A stretch of 64,000 bases of DNA from Candidatus Latescibacterota bacterium (lineage in GTDB: Bacteria > Krumholzibacteriota > Krumholzibacteriia > WVZY01): assembly GCA_011772205.1 (NCBI GenBank), contig WVZY01000023.1:1110-65109 (forward strand), written 5' to 3'. The position numbers were made by a program, and so were the translations under genes. The notes under the pieces were generated by a model. That model did no database searches. It was not told where the DNA came from and saw only the letters and a program-made list of their open reading frames with translations. Positions 27,692 through 37,100 of the stretch are shown piece after piece. Within the stretch, counting starts at the first letter, position 1. Each line of letters begins with the position of its first letter.

Positions 27692-28815
27692 AGAAGCCCT
27701 CCTCGCTCGATAATCTCTTCAGGAGATACCAGCGTAGTGTTCATCTTGCAAACTCCCACTACTTCCACCTCCGGTGGAGCCAGCCTCTCTACTTCGACGA
27801 GATACTGCCCCATGTTCATTTCGGGTATGATGACTTTCTTCACTCCACACATAGCTGATTCGATGACTTTTTCGGGAACCGGCCAAAGCGTCTGCAACAC
27901 CAAGGAGGATACCTTTCTTCCTTGCGCTCGAGCCCGTCTTACGGCCACTGCTGCAGATCTCGAAATGATTCCGTAGCTTATAACGAGAATGTCCGCGCCT
28001 TCCTCCAAATCCTCCTTTACCAGGGCAATGTCATCTGCCGCCCGGTCGATCTTCGCCGCATAATGGTCGATCATCTCCTGGATGATTTCAGGCTTCGTCG
28101 TCAGGTAGGCGGTTTTATCATGTGTGGACGTGGTGAAGCGCGCGACATATTCCCCACCGAAATCCGATATTGCCGGTACCTCTTCAGCCGATTCGAAATA
28201 ATGCGGAAAATACCTGTCCTGGCCGGTGGGGACTCGTTTGCGTTCGACGAGCGGCGGGAGTTTGATGGAGTCTAGTGACACCGATTCCTTTGTCACCCCG
28301 ATTTCTTTATTCGTGAGAATGAAGACCGGTGTGCGGTACTTTTCAGCGAAGTTGAATGCAATGTATGTGAGTTCGTACGCCTCTCCAACCGTCGCGGGGC
28401 TTAGCGCAATAATTGGAAGCCCTCCGGAAGTCGACCAGCGTGTGAACTGGATATCGCTCTCGGCGCCCTTTGTGGCGGAACCGGTGGCGGGGCCCTGCCG
28501 CTGGACATCCACGATCACCATCGGTGTCTCCCCCATGATTGCAAGACCGATGTTCTCGCTGTAAAGGCTCATTCCCGGTCCGCTCGTAGAGGTGAGCACC
28601 CTTCGACCGGCCATAGAGGCGGCGATGCAAAAGCCCATTGATGCGATTTCATCCTCTGCTTGAATGGCAATGCCTCCAACCTCGGGCACGAGCCGCAGCA
28701 GGTAATGAAGAATCGACGAGGCCGGTGTGATGGGGTAGCTGGCAACAAAATCGCACTTCGCCTTTATGGCTCCCCGTGCGATCGCTTCGTTTCCTTCTAT
28801 GAATTCATATCCCAT
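27688..28815 (-). CDS. 2-oxoacid:ferredoxin oxidoreductase, alpha subunit
   Basis: 375 residues, KorA/VorA type: EGNEAIARGAIKAKCDFVA, SYPITPASSILHYL, EDEIASMGFCIAASMAGRR, TSTSGPGMSLYSENIGLA, then a transketolase C-terminal-like domain (ALVKEDL..VISYGIISRS, EMNMGQYLVEVERL). It contributes to the TPP pocket and binds CoA. Stop overlaps the beta-gamma start by 4 bp, so translation is coupled. No strong ribosome site precedes ATG 28815, and the promoter was not found. Confidence 0.87.
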   Translation of the reverse strand: MGYEFIEGNEAIARGAIKAKCDFVASYPITPASSILHYLLRLVPEVGGIAIQAEDEIASMGFCIAASMAGRRVLTSTSGPGMSLYSENIGLAIMGETPMVIVDVQRQGPATGSATKGAESDIQFTRWSTSGGLPIIALSPATVGEAYELTYIAFNFAEKYRTPVFILTNKEIGVTKESVSLDSIKLPPLVERKRVPTGQDRYFPHYFESAEEVPAISDFGGEYVARFTTSTHDKTAYLTTKPEIIQEMIDHYAAKIDRAADDIALVKEDLEEGADILVISYGIISRSAAVAVRRARAQGRKVSSLVLQTLWPVPEKVIESAMCGVKKVIIPEMNMGQYLVEVERLAPPEVEVVGVCKMNTTLVSPEEIIERGGLL

Positions 28816-29362
28816 GGTGAATAATCGGATGTCCGAACCTTGTTACTACTAATGTAATGCTGGAAAAGGCTTGCTTCAACGAAGGAAGGAGCCCCGCCCA
28901 CGCCAGCACGTCACCCTGAAGCTTTATTTCGAGTCGGGCCAGACGGATCTCCTCCCAAGTTATACGGGAAATCCTGTCCCCATCAGGGAATCCCAGCCCC
29001 AAGATAAAGCATTCTATTCGGAAAAATTAGCGCCGTCAAGCACCAAGGAATCTGCTGAGTCCAATACCTCGGCGTGAGCAACTAGCAGAACTATTGGGTT
29101 TTGGCCAGCCTTCCATACTTTTCCTGAAGGAGGGGATCGCCGTTTCTACCAGCGTCTTTATCGGCGTATCCACCGATCTCGAACTGGCCATCGGTTCAAT
29201 TCTTGGTTCATTTGGTAGTTTTAACATTTTGTGATATCATATTCCCGTGGCGTATGCCTTTAGACTTTTGTCATATTTGTACTTCTCTTATTATGGATTC
29301 CCCTTCTGACTACGGGGTTTAATAGAACGAGACGAGTTCCAACGCCATATGGAAGAAATACC
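28816..29362. other. Intergenic region between divergent genes
   Basis: No confident gene. It separates the minus-strand oxidoreductase genes from the plus-strand histidine kinase. On the plus strand about 29080-29232 a short hydrophobic frame (GFGQPSILFLKEGIAVSTS onward, ending SFNIL) reads like part of a membrane protein but has no start; it could be a decayed remnant. I found no convincing sigma-54 or sigma-70 promoter. Confidence 0.4.
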
Positions 29363-31135
29363 ATGAATAACAGCAAGTTGAATCAAATGGAAGGAAATGG
29401 TCCGAGAAACGATATAACAAACAAGAGCGGTATGCTTGTGAGCCAAATCCTGATGCGCGCGAGCATCGGTATGCCCACGCTGGATTTTCTGAGGGAAGTA
29501 TCCAAATTGCTCCTGGATTTCACCAGGTGTGATGAAATCGAAATCAGAATCGTCGAGAGAAATAAGCTTTTATACTGCATAACTGCAAACGAGCAGAAGC
29601 TGCCACTGCAGTGTGGAACCATCCGGGGAAGGCACAACGAGGCCGGCCAGGTTCTTCCCTGCCTGAAGAAAGAGACAGACCTGGAGAAGATCTGCCAAGA
29701 AATCTTGAACAATCGTTTCGACCCAGAATTGCCCTATTTCACACCGAACGGAAGCTTTTGTATTGGAGATACGAGCAATCCGTTGGATCTGAGTTCGGAA
29801 ACGTGCAAGTGGGCCGGTGGCCGGACCTTCCATATCGACAGCGCTTTCAAGTCACTCGCCGTCATTCCTTTCAAAATAGAGAACACCGATTTTGGATTGC
29901 TATTATTGAAGAGCAGAAAGAAAAATTTCCTCGCCGCACATGAAGTAGAATGTTACGAAGATTTTGCAAAGATCTTGGGGATTGCATCAACCCAGCGACG
30001 CGCGCAAATCGCCTTGCGTGAACGCGTTAAAGAGTTAACTTGCCTTTACGGAATAGCCAAAGTCGCGGCAAGACCCGGCATATCTCTCGAGCAAATTTTA
30101 ACTGAAGCCGTAGCGCTTCTTCCTCAAGGTTGGCTCTACCCAGATATCGCTTCGGCCAGCATTGATTTCGCCGGTCAAACCTACTCCACGGAAGGCTTTC
30201 ATGAAAGCCCCCAAATGCAAACAACACAAATCATGATCGGCGGAGAGAAGCGAGGTGCCGTGCAGGTTGCATACTCTAAAAAAATGCCTGAGCTCGATGA
30301 GGGCCCTTTTCTGAAAGAGGAACGCCATTTGATCGATGCTATAGGCAGAGAATTGTCGCTAATCATAGAGACCATGCAGAAAGAAGAGGAAAAGACCGTC
30401 CTCCAAGAACAGTTGCGCCATGCCGACCGGTTGGCTACGATCGGCCAGCTGGCAGCTGGTGTAGTTCATGAGCTGAACGAACCGCTGGCAAGTATCCTCG
30501 GACGCGCCCAGCTGGCCGCGAAGATCCCAGAATTGCCGGAGCAAGCGCGTCTGGACAACGAGAAGATTGTCAAAGCATCGCTGCATGCTAGGGAAATCAT
30601 TAATAAGCTCAAACTCTTTGCACGCCAGGAGCCGTCGCGTAAAGATCGAATCAATCTCAACGATATCGTATACGATGGGTTGTACTTTGTGGAATCGCGA
30701 TGCGCAAAAGCTGGGATCACGCTGCTGAGAGACCTGGACCCAGATCTTCCCGATATCACCGCCGACGCCGGCCAACTATACCAGGTGCTGATCAACCTGG
30801 TCGTCAATGCAGTTCAGGCAACCCCCGATGGCGGACGCATTACTGTCCGCACCGCAAAGCACGGTGCAGATGTTGCATTGATAGTGCAGGATACGGGGGC
30901 GGGTATGGATGAAAAAATGCTCAAGCATATCTTCACCCCATTCTTTACAACAAAGGATGTCGATGAGGGAACGGGTCTTGGACTGGCCGTTGTGCACGGG
31001 ATAGTAGATTCCCACGGCGGCTCCATCAGCGTTGAGAGCACGTTGGGAAAGGGCTCCTGTTTCGAGGTTCATCTTCCCTCAACCCACCCCGAGAAGCAAA
31101 AAGAGGAGGAAGGGAATGAAAGTGCAAAAGAATAA
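29363..31135 (+). CDS. Sensor histidine kinase, cytoplasmic, with two GAF-like regions
   Basis: 590 residues, no membrane segment. Two GAF-like regions at about 30-215 and 220-340 precede the dimerisation domain with the H-box GVVHELNEPLAS (phospho-accepting His369). The ATPase domain follows: NLVVNAVQATPDGG (N box), VQDTGAGMD (G1), FTPFFTTKDVDEGTGLGLAVV (F/G2). The NtrB-like H-box suits pairing with the sigma-54 response regulator, whose gene overlaps its 3' end by 20 bp. The N-terminal region is unusually cysteine-rich for a soluble sensor (C55, C71, C84, C99 and others), which may hint at redox or metal sensing; this is speculative. Confidence 0.85.
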   Translation: MNNSKLNQMEGNGPRNDITNKSGMLVSQILMRASIGMPTLDFLREVSKLLLDFTRCDEIEIRIVERNKLLYCITANEQKLPLQCGTIRGRHNEAGQVLPCLKKETDLEKICQEILNNRFDPELPYFTPNGSFCIGDTSNPLDLSSETCKWAGGRTFHIDSAFKSLAVIPFKIENTDFGLLLLKSRKKNFLAAHEVECYEDFAKILGIASTQRRAQIALRERVKELTCLYGIAKVAARPGISLEQILTEAVALLPQGWLYPDIASASIDFAGQTYSTEGFHESPQMQTTQIMIGGEKRGAVQVAYSKKMPELDEGPFLKEERHLIDAIGRELSLIIETMQKEEEKTVLQEQLRHADRLATIGQLAAGVVHELNEPLASILGRAQLAAKIPELPEQARLDNEKIVKASLHAREIINKLKLFARQEPSRKDRINLNDIVYDGLYFVESRCAKAGITLLRDLDPDLPDITADAGQLYQVLINLVVNAVQATPDGGRITVRTAKHGADVALIVQDTGAGMDEKMLKHIFTPFFTTKDVDEGTGLGLAVVHGIVDSHGGSISVESTLGKGSCFEVHLPSTHPEKQKEEEGNESAKE

Positions 31136-32462
31136 AGCTTCTATACTCGTTGTTGACGACGCCCCTGACACCCTGGAAGTGTTGCAGCGCAATCTTTCCT
31201 CCTCGGGATATAAGGTGTATGCGGCGCCGGGAGTTGCCGAAGCAATTGAGCTTCTAGAGAAGATACGAGTGGATCTGGTGATTACTGATCTGAAAATGCC
31301 CAAGATCAGCGGGCTCGATCTGGTTCGTCACGTCCGCGAAAACCTCACTGATACCGAAGTCATGATGATCACCGGATATGCGACCATAGGCGGTGCCGTA
31401 GAAGCGGTCAAAACCGGCGCCGATGAGTATCTGTCCAAGCCGTTTACAGACGAGGAGCTGGCTGCTGCTGTTGACAGGGTGCTTGGAAAGCTTCATGCCC
31501 GACGGCTAGCGCAAGAGCGACCTGACCATAGAGCTTCATCGGTGCACGGTATTCTCGGAAAATCTCAAGCCATGCAGGAGGTATTCCTTGCAATCGAAAA
31601 AGCAGCGACAACATCAGCCACAGTACTCATCTCGGGTGAAAGTGGGACTGGGAAAGAGTTGGTAGGCCGGGCCATCCACTACAGCGGTGCGAGAAGCTCA
31701 GCGCCGTTCGTACCGATTAACTGCGGCGGTATCCCCGGTGAACTCGTTGAAAGCGAACTTTTCGGCCACGTTAAAGGTGCCTTCACAGGAGCGGCGGCTT
31801 CACGCGCGGGTTTCTTTCAGACAGCGGATGGTGGAAGCATATTTCTAGATGAGATCAGCGAGACGAGCGGTTCGACGCAAGTGAAACTTCTGCGGGTGCT
31901 GCAGGATAAGGAAGTCTACATGCTCGGTGCCACTCGTCCCACCAAAGTCGATGTTCGCATCCTAACTGCCACCAATAAAAACCTCCATTCACTAGTCGAA
32001 AAGGGATCTTTTCGCGAGGACCTTTACTTCCGTTTGAGCGTCATTACGATCAATGTCCCTCCGCTTAGAGAACGAGGTGCTGACGTTCTCCTTTTGGCAA
32101 ACCACTTCGTCTCCAAATTCGCTAGAGAAGCAGACAAACCAGTTCCCGAATTCTCCAGTGCTGTGCTTGAAGTCCTAAAGAATTATTCATGGCCCGGAAA
32201 CGTTCGCGAACTGGAAAATCTTATGCAACGTCTCGTCGTCATGAAAGATGGACCGATCATCGAGGTCCCGGATCTTCCGCCTTTCATGCGTTTTTCTGTA
32301 AGTCGTGAGCGAGGTTTCAACCGAACGCTTGCCGAAGTCGAAGCAGAATACATCAAGAACGTGCTCGCGAGTGTGAAGGGCAACAAGACAAAAGCAGCCC
32401 AAATACTCGGCATTGATCGAAAGACGCTTCGGGATAGACTCAAGAATATCGAGAGTCCCTGA
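31116..32462 (+). CDS. Sigma-54-dependent response regulator (NtrC family)
   Basis: 448 residues from ATG 31116 (GAGGAGGAAGGGA upstream). Receiver domain residues 7-120 with phospho-acceptor Asp58 (VITDLKMP) and Lys at SKPF; AAA+ domain about 145-375 with Walker A GESGTGKE, the sigma-54 contact loop GAFTGA, and Walker B GGSIFLDEI; Fis-type HTH at the C-terminus (NKTKAAQILGIDRKTLRDRL split across 425-445). It should activate sigma-54 promoters, most simply the one at 32666-32680 directly downstream. Coupled to the histidine kinase by overlap. Confidence 0.93.
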   Translation: MKVQKNKASILVVDDAPDTLEVLQRNLSSSGYKVYAAPGVAEAIELLEKIRVDLVITDLKMPKISGLDLVRHVRENLTDTEVMMITGYATIGGAVEAVKTGADEYLSKPFTDEELAAAVDRVLGKLHARRLAQERPDHRASSVHGILGKSQAMQEVFLAIEKAATTSATVLISGESGTGKELVGRAIHYSGARSSAPFVPINCGGIPGELVESELFGHVKGAFTGAAASRAGFFQTADGGSIFLDEISETSGSTQVKLLRVLQDKEVYMLGATRPTKVDVRILTATNKNLHSLVEKGSFREDLYFRLSVITINVPPLRERGADVLLLANHFVSKFAREADKPVPEFSSAVLEVLKNYSWPGNVRELENLMQRLVVMKDGPIIEVPDLPPFMRFSVSRERGFNRTLAEVEAEYIKNVLASVKGNKTKAAQILGIDRKTLRDRLKNIESP

Positions 32463-32530
32463 GTACCCGAATAAGAATTTGAGGAATTTCTCCCCAGTGG
32501 TTCAAATTTCCCCGTTCAACTCTTCATGAT

Positions 32531-32542
32531 ATGACCGGTCAT
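32531..32542. promoter_or_regulatory. Perfect palindrome, possible activator binding site
   Basis: ATGACCGGTCAT is a 12-bp perfect palindrome flanked by further TCATGA half-matches. It lies about 125 bp upstream of the sigma-54 promoter, a distance usual for NtrC-family upstream sites. Assignment is inference. Confidence 0.4.
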
Positions 32543-32665
32543 GATTATCTCCGGGGCCTTCGCTAGAGAATTCACTCTCCCCATCCTTGATATTATCAAA
32601 GAGTTAGCAGCTGGCCGGCACCTGCTTCTCGCGTAACAGTTGCCGGAGATTTATTACCCACATCC

Positions 32666-32680
32666 TGGTATAGGTCTTGC
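32666..32680 (+). promoter_or_regulatory. Sigma-54 (-24/-12) promoter
   Basis: TGGTATAGGTCTTGC carries GG at 32667-32668 and GC at 32679-32680 with exactly 10 bp between, matching TGGCAYR-N4-TTGC in most positions. It lies 187 bp upstream of the ATG of the small CxxC protein gene and directly downstream of the sigma-54 activator gene. It probably drives 32867-39605. The rest of 32463-32866 shows no gene. Confidence 0.65.
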
Positions 32681-32866
32681 CTTGTGCTTGGAGGTAAGAA
32701 GACGAATAGGGTGAAAGGGCGAGTCAATAATTCGATTGCTGGATCGGCAAAAGTGATCGCAATATCCACTCAACCCTGATGACGCTTTGGCTTTCTTGAG
32801 CGGGGGGTCAACATGCCCTCTAACTACGAATATGCCGAACGCGGAAGTGCGAAGGAGGAGATCTCC

Positions 32867-33175
32867 ATGGCCCTCATTGTCGAAACCAAGTCTCCAGGTC
32901 TTTGCTCGACTTGTAATAATGCCCATACCTGTTTCTACCGGAAGAGGCGCGGTTTTGATGCTTTGTTTTGTGAGATGTTCGACGACTATGTCCCAGATGG
33001 GAAAGCCGGGACCCGAGTAGCGGGAGTGGTCATTCCAACAGCCTGGACCGAAGCGGAAGGTGAAAGATCAGCCGCTGAGCCATTAAAAGGTCTCTGCGTG
33101 AACTGCGAAAACAGGGATGCCTGCATGTTTCCAAAACCTGAAGGCGGCATCTGGCATTGTGAAGAGTACAAGTAG
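32867..33175 (+). CDS. Small double-CxxC metal-binding protein, function unknown
   Basis: 102 residues from ATG 32867, with a strong AAGGAGGAG site. Two related halves each hold a four-cysteine set: CSTCNNAHTCFYRK..C near residues 13-36 and CVNCENRDACMFPK..C near 80-99. Both read C-x2-C-x5/6-C and then a lone Cys in an aromatic/acidic stretch. It likely binds zinc or an FeS cluster. First gene of the sigma-54-controlled operon containing NuoE/NuoF::GltD/NuoG-like subunits, so it may be an electron carrier or assembly factor for that complex (inference). I do not recognise the family. Confidence 0.65.
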   Translation: MALIVETKSPGLCSTCNNAHTCFYRKRRGFDALFCEMFDDYVPDGKAGTRVAGVVIPTAWTEAEGERSAAEPLKGLCVNCENRDACMFPKPEGGIWHCEEYK

Positions 33176-33238
33176 TTATCGTTTGGCGCCCGCGATGATC
33201 GGGGAACCGGAACAAATTTCAATCAGAGGATTCAAATC

Positions 33239-34090
33239 ATGAAGAAAGAGATAGTGCAGAGTATCTTGAAGAAGAACGACGGTAGTCGGAGCGGACTGAT
33301 CTCGATTCTTGAGGACATACAGGCAAAACAAGGCTATCTATCTGAAGATGCATTGCGCATGGTAGCAGAAAAGACCAAGCGCTCCCTAGTCGACGTGTAT
33401 GCTGTCGCCACCTTCTACAAGGCCTTTAGCCTCCAGCCCCGCGGGAAGCACCTGATATCCGTATGCCTAGGAACTGCTTGCCACGTTCGGGGAGGACCGA
33501 CAGTCGCCCGAGGATTCGAAAAAAATCTGAGCATTAAAGCAGGCGAGACGACTCATGACAAAGAATTTACTTTGGAAACGGTTAATTGCCTCGGTGCTTG
33601 TGCTCTGGGACCCGTCGCCGTAGTAGACGGTCATTATTTTCCGAAAATGAAAACCTCAGGTGTTCCTGGAATCATCGAGAAAACTCGCGTTGGCCTCGAT
33701 CATGTGGAAATCGATACGGACCAGCGGGTGTTTCCTGTTGAGGTGAGTTGTGCTCGCTGCAATCACAGCCTCATGGACCCCCGCCACCCGATCGACGGTC
33801 ATCCGTCAATACGAGTCACTGTATCCTTCGGACACAAGCATGGCTGGTTAGCGCTCTCCAGCCTGTATGGCAGCTACAACGTAGCCTCCGAGTACGAGAT
33901 TCCAACGGATGCGGTTGCTCATATCTTTTGTCCGCATTGTCACGCCGAGTTGATTGGCGGCGCTAAATGCGGCGAGTGTGGAGCACCGATGGTGCCGATG
34001 ATCGTTCGAGGGGGCGGCGTGGTCCAGATCTGCGCCCGCCGAGGTTGCAAAGGTCATATGTTGGACCTCATTGGTACTACCATCGGCTGA
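33239..34090 (+). CDS. NuoE-like [2Fe-2S] subunit with C-terminal zinc-ribbon domain
   Basis: 283 residues. Residues 1-155 are a thioredoxin-like NuoE/HndA chain: LISILEDIQAKQGYLSED, VYAVATFYKAFSL, and cluster ligands CLGTACHVRGG ... CLGACALGP. The remaining about 125 residues are not found on ordinary NuoE: CARCNHSL near the junction, CPHCHAELIGGAKCGECG, and CARRGCKGH, suggesting one or two zinc ribbons. NuoE passes electrons between NADH/FMN and other clusters. It is the second gene of the operon and 35 bp before the NuoF::GltD gene. Confidence 0.85.
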   Translation: MKKEIVQSILKKNDGSRSGLISILEDIQAKQGYLSEDALRMVAEKTKRSLVDVYAVATFYKAFSLQPRGKHLISVCLGTACHVRGGPTVARGFEKNLSIKAGETTHDKEFTLETVNCLGACALGPVAVVDGHYFPKMKTSGVPGIIEKTRVGLDHVEIDTDQRVFPVEVSCARCNHSLMDPRHPIDGHPSIRVTVSFGHKHGWLALSSLYGSYNVASEYEIPTDAVAHIFCPHCHAELIGGAKCGECGAPMVPMIVRGGGVVQICARRGCKGHMLDLIGTTIG

Positions 34091-34125
34091 TTTTTTGCCA
34101 AAGACTTGCAAAGGAAGATGTTTAC

Positions 34126-37100
34126 ATGTACAAGCTCTCATCCATCAACGAACTCGCTGAATTTCGCGGTCGTATTCTGAGAGAGAAGGAAGTTCAGCAA
34201 GACAGGCCTACTCTGGTCATATGCGCCGGGACAGGTGGGCAAGCCAGCGGCTCCAATGATGTTATAAGAATAATCAAACGATGCATTCTAGAGCGCGGTT
34301 TGCAAGAGAAGTTGAACCTCAGAATTACTGGTTGTCAAGGCTTCTGCGAGATGGACCCATTTATCGTGGTGCACCCCGGACAACATCTTTACCCCAAGCT
34401 GAGAATGGAAGATGTCCCCCGGGTAATCGATGCCGCAATGGGCGGGTATGTAGATGGAGAACTGATCTACAAAGATGCAAGCGAGCAAAGAGGTTGTCAT
34501 TGTCAGAGTGACATCCCGTTTTTTAGTAAGCAAACGCGTACCATTCTGGGCGATAACCAGAAATTGGATCCTATAAGGATCATGGAATATTTGGAGCAGG
34601 GAGGATATGCCGCTCTGGAAAAAGCACTGTCAAATCCTGATCCAGAATGGATTATCAATGAAGTAAAGAAATCCGAACTAAGGGGGCGTGGGGGCGCCGG
34701 TTTCCCAACCGGTAAAAAGTGGGAATTGGCCCGAGCTGCGGGCAACGGGTTTCAACAGAAATATATAGTCTGCAATGCTGATGAAGGCGATCCAGGTGCA
34801 TACATGGATCGCAGCCTTCTTGAAGGCAATCCTCATGCGATTATCGAAGGGATGCTAATTGCGGGCGTTGCAATCGGCGCTACGCGGGGGTTCATCTATG
34901 TCCGTAGCGAATATCCCCTGGCGATCAAACACACGCTCATCGGGCTCAGGCAAGCACGCGATCTAGGTCTTTTAGGTATGGATATTCTAGGAACTGGTAT
35001 TGACTTCGATATCGAGATAGTCCGTGGCGCCGGGGCTTTCGTCTGCGGCGAAGAGACAGCTTTGATTAGCTCGATAGAGGGGCGAATGGGTGAGCCGAGA
35101 CAGCGACCACCTTATCCTATCGAAAGGGGTCTTTGGGGTTGTCCCACTTGCATAAATAACGTTGAGACACTGGCCAATATACCGGTGATTATAAACAGAG
35201 GAGGCGAAGGATACGCCAAGGTTGGAGTTCCCGGTAATAGAGGGACGAAGATTTTTTCTTTGGTCGGAAAAATCAGAAACACGGGCCTGGTAGAAGTGCC
35301 GCTCGGCACCAAAATCAGCGAGGTCGTATACGGTATAGGTGGTGGGCCTGTCGACAAAAGGAAGATCAAGGCTGTTCAGACAGGGGGGCCCTCGGGGGGT
35401 TGTATTCCAGCCAGCAGGTTCGATCTGCCCATAGACTATGAAAGCTTGGCAGAGGTTGGATCTATTATGGGCTCAGGCGGCATGATTGTGATGGACGAAA
35501 ACACCTGCATGGTTGATGTCGCTAAATACTTCATGAATTTCTTGAAAGATGAGTCATGCGGCAAGTGCTTTACCTGCCGCAAGGGAACACAGCGGATGTA
35601 CGAAATCCTCGATGCCATTACGAAAGGCCAAGCTGAACTGGAAGACCTCGACCTACTCGAGGAACTCGCGCTGGTCGTGAAAGACACCACCATGTGTGGC
35701 CTCGGGCATTCAGCCCCCAATCCGGTTCTCAGCACTTTAAGCTATTTTCGAGAAGAGTACGAACAGCATATCAAAAACAAGAAATGCAATGCATTCGTGT
35801 GCAAAGAGCTGGTGGGAGCTCCCTGCCAGGCCGCCTGTCCGCTGGGTACCGAAGCCTGGCGCTACGTTGCGCATATTGCGCGGGGTGAGTATGAAGACGC
35901 CTATCAAGTCATCCGTGAGGCCAATCCCTTCCCATCGGTGTGCGCGCGGGTTTGTCATCATCCATGCGAGGAAAGGTGCCGCGCTGGCACCAGTGGAGAT
36001 AGCTCTGTGGCTATTCGAGCTCTCAAGCGTTTTATTACGGATCGTATCGACCCTTCGGTATACACCCCGAAGAGAACTGCTTGGAAAGATGGAGAGCCTC
36101 CGCTTGTCGCTATTGTAGGGTCGGGTCCCGCCGGTCTCACCGCTGCTCACTGCCTTTCCTTGCGCGGCTATAAGGTAACCGTCTTCGAAGCGGAGTGCGA
36201 GCCAGGAGGCATGCTTAGCTGTGCAATCCCGTCATACCGCCTGCCTCAGGAAGTCATTAAAAAGGAAATCGATTCTCTCCTGGACGAGAATATCACCATC
36301 AAGTGCAATACCGTTCTCGGCCGCAACCTAACGGTTGATGGTCTATTTGAAGACGGCTACCAAGCGGTGCTGCTGGCGCTGGGTGCGCACAAAAGCCGTC
36401 CGCTCCGGCTTGAAAACGAGGATGCGCAGGGAATCTATCCATCAATCGAATTTCTCAAGTCATTCAATGTGGAAGGCAGAGAACTCGCTCAAGGGCGGGT
36501 TGGCATCATTGGCGGCGGGAACTCAGCTATTGACGCCGCGCGCACGGCGCTCCGCCAGAGAGATGTGGAAAGTGTCACCATCCTATACCGCCGAACCCGG
36601 GATGAAATGCCGGCATTTCTCGAAGAGATTGAAGCTGCAGATCGGGATGGCATTCAGATTAATACGCTGGTTGCTCCAACCAGAATCATTGCTGAAGGCG
36701 GGCGTCTCAAAGCCCTTGAACTTATCCGAAACGAGCTGGGCGACTTTGATGAAAGCGGGCGGCGTCGGCCGATTCCGATAGCTGGCACCGAGCATGTGAT
36801 CGAAATCGACACGTTGATCGTTGCGATAGGAGAGGACCCGGGAATTGATGCGATCGGGGCTGACTCATTAAGCCAGATTGAGACGACCAGATCCAACACC
36901 GTACGAGTTGATTCAGCCACTCTGTTGACCAGTCGGCCTGGGGTGTTTGCCGCAGGGGACGTCGTCACCGGGCCCAATACTGTGGTCGATGCCATTGCGG
37001 ACGGCAAGAGAGCGGCAACGATGATCGACCGTTATATACGAGGGGAAGAAATGGCGCAACCGGAAGAGCCGCAGCTGCCGAAGGTCTATCTCGAACCGGT

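Noticed and set aside
28805-29002. Minus-strand open frame overlapping the start of the oxidoreductase alpha gene
   Set aside because: No ribosome site, no family resemblance and an odd 11-bp overlap; treated as chance.
32612-32625. A second TGG..GC pair as a sigma-54 promoter
   Set aside because: The spacing between GG and GC is 9 instead of 10 and the -12 sequence is not TTGC-like.
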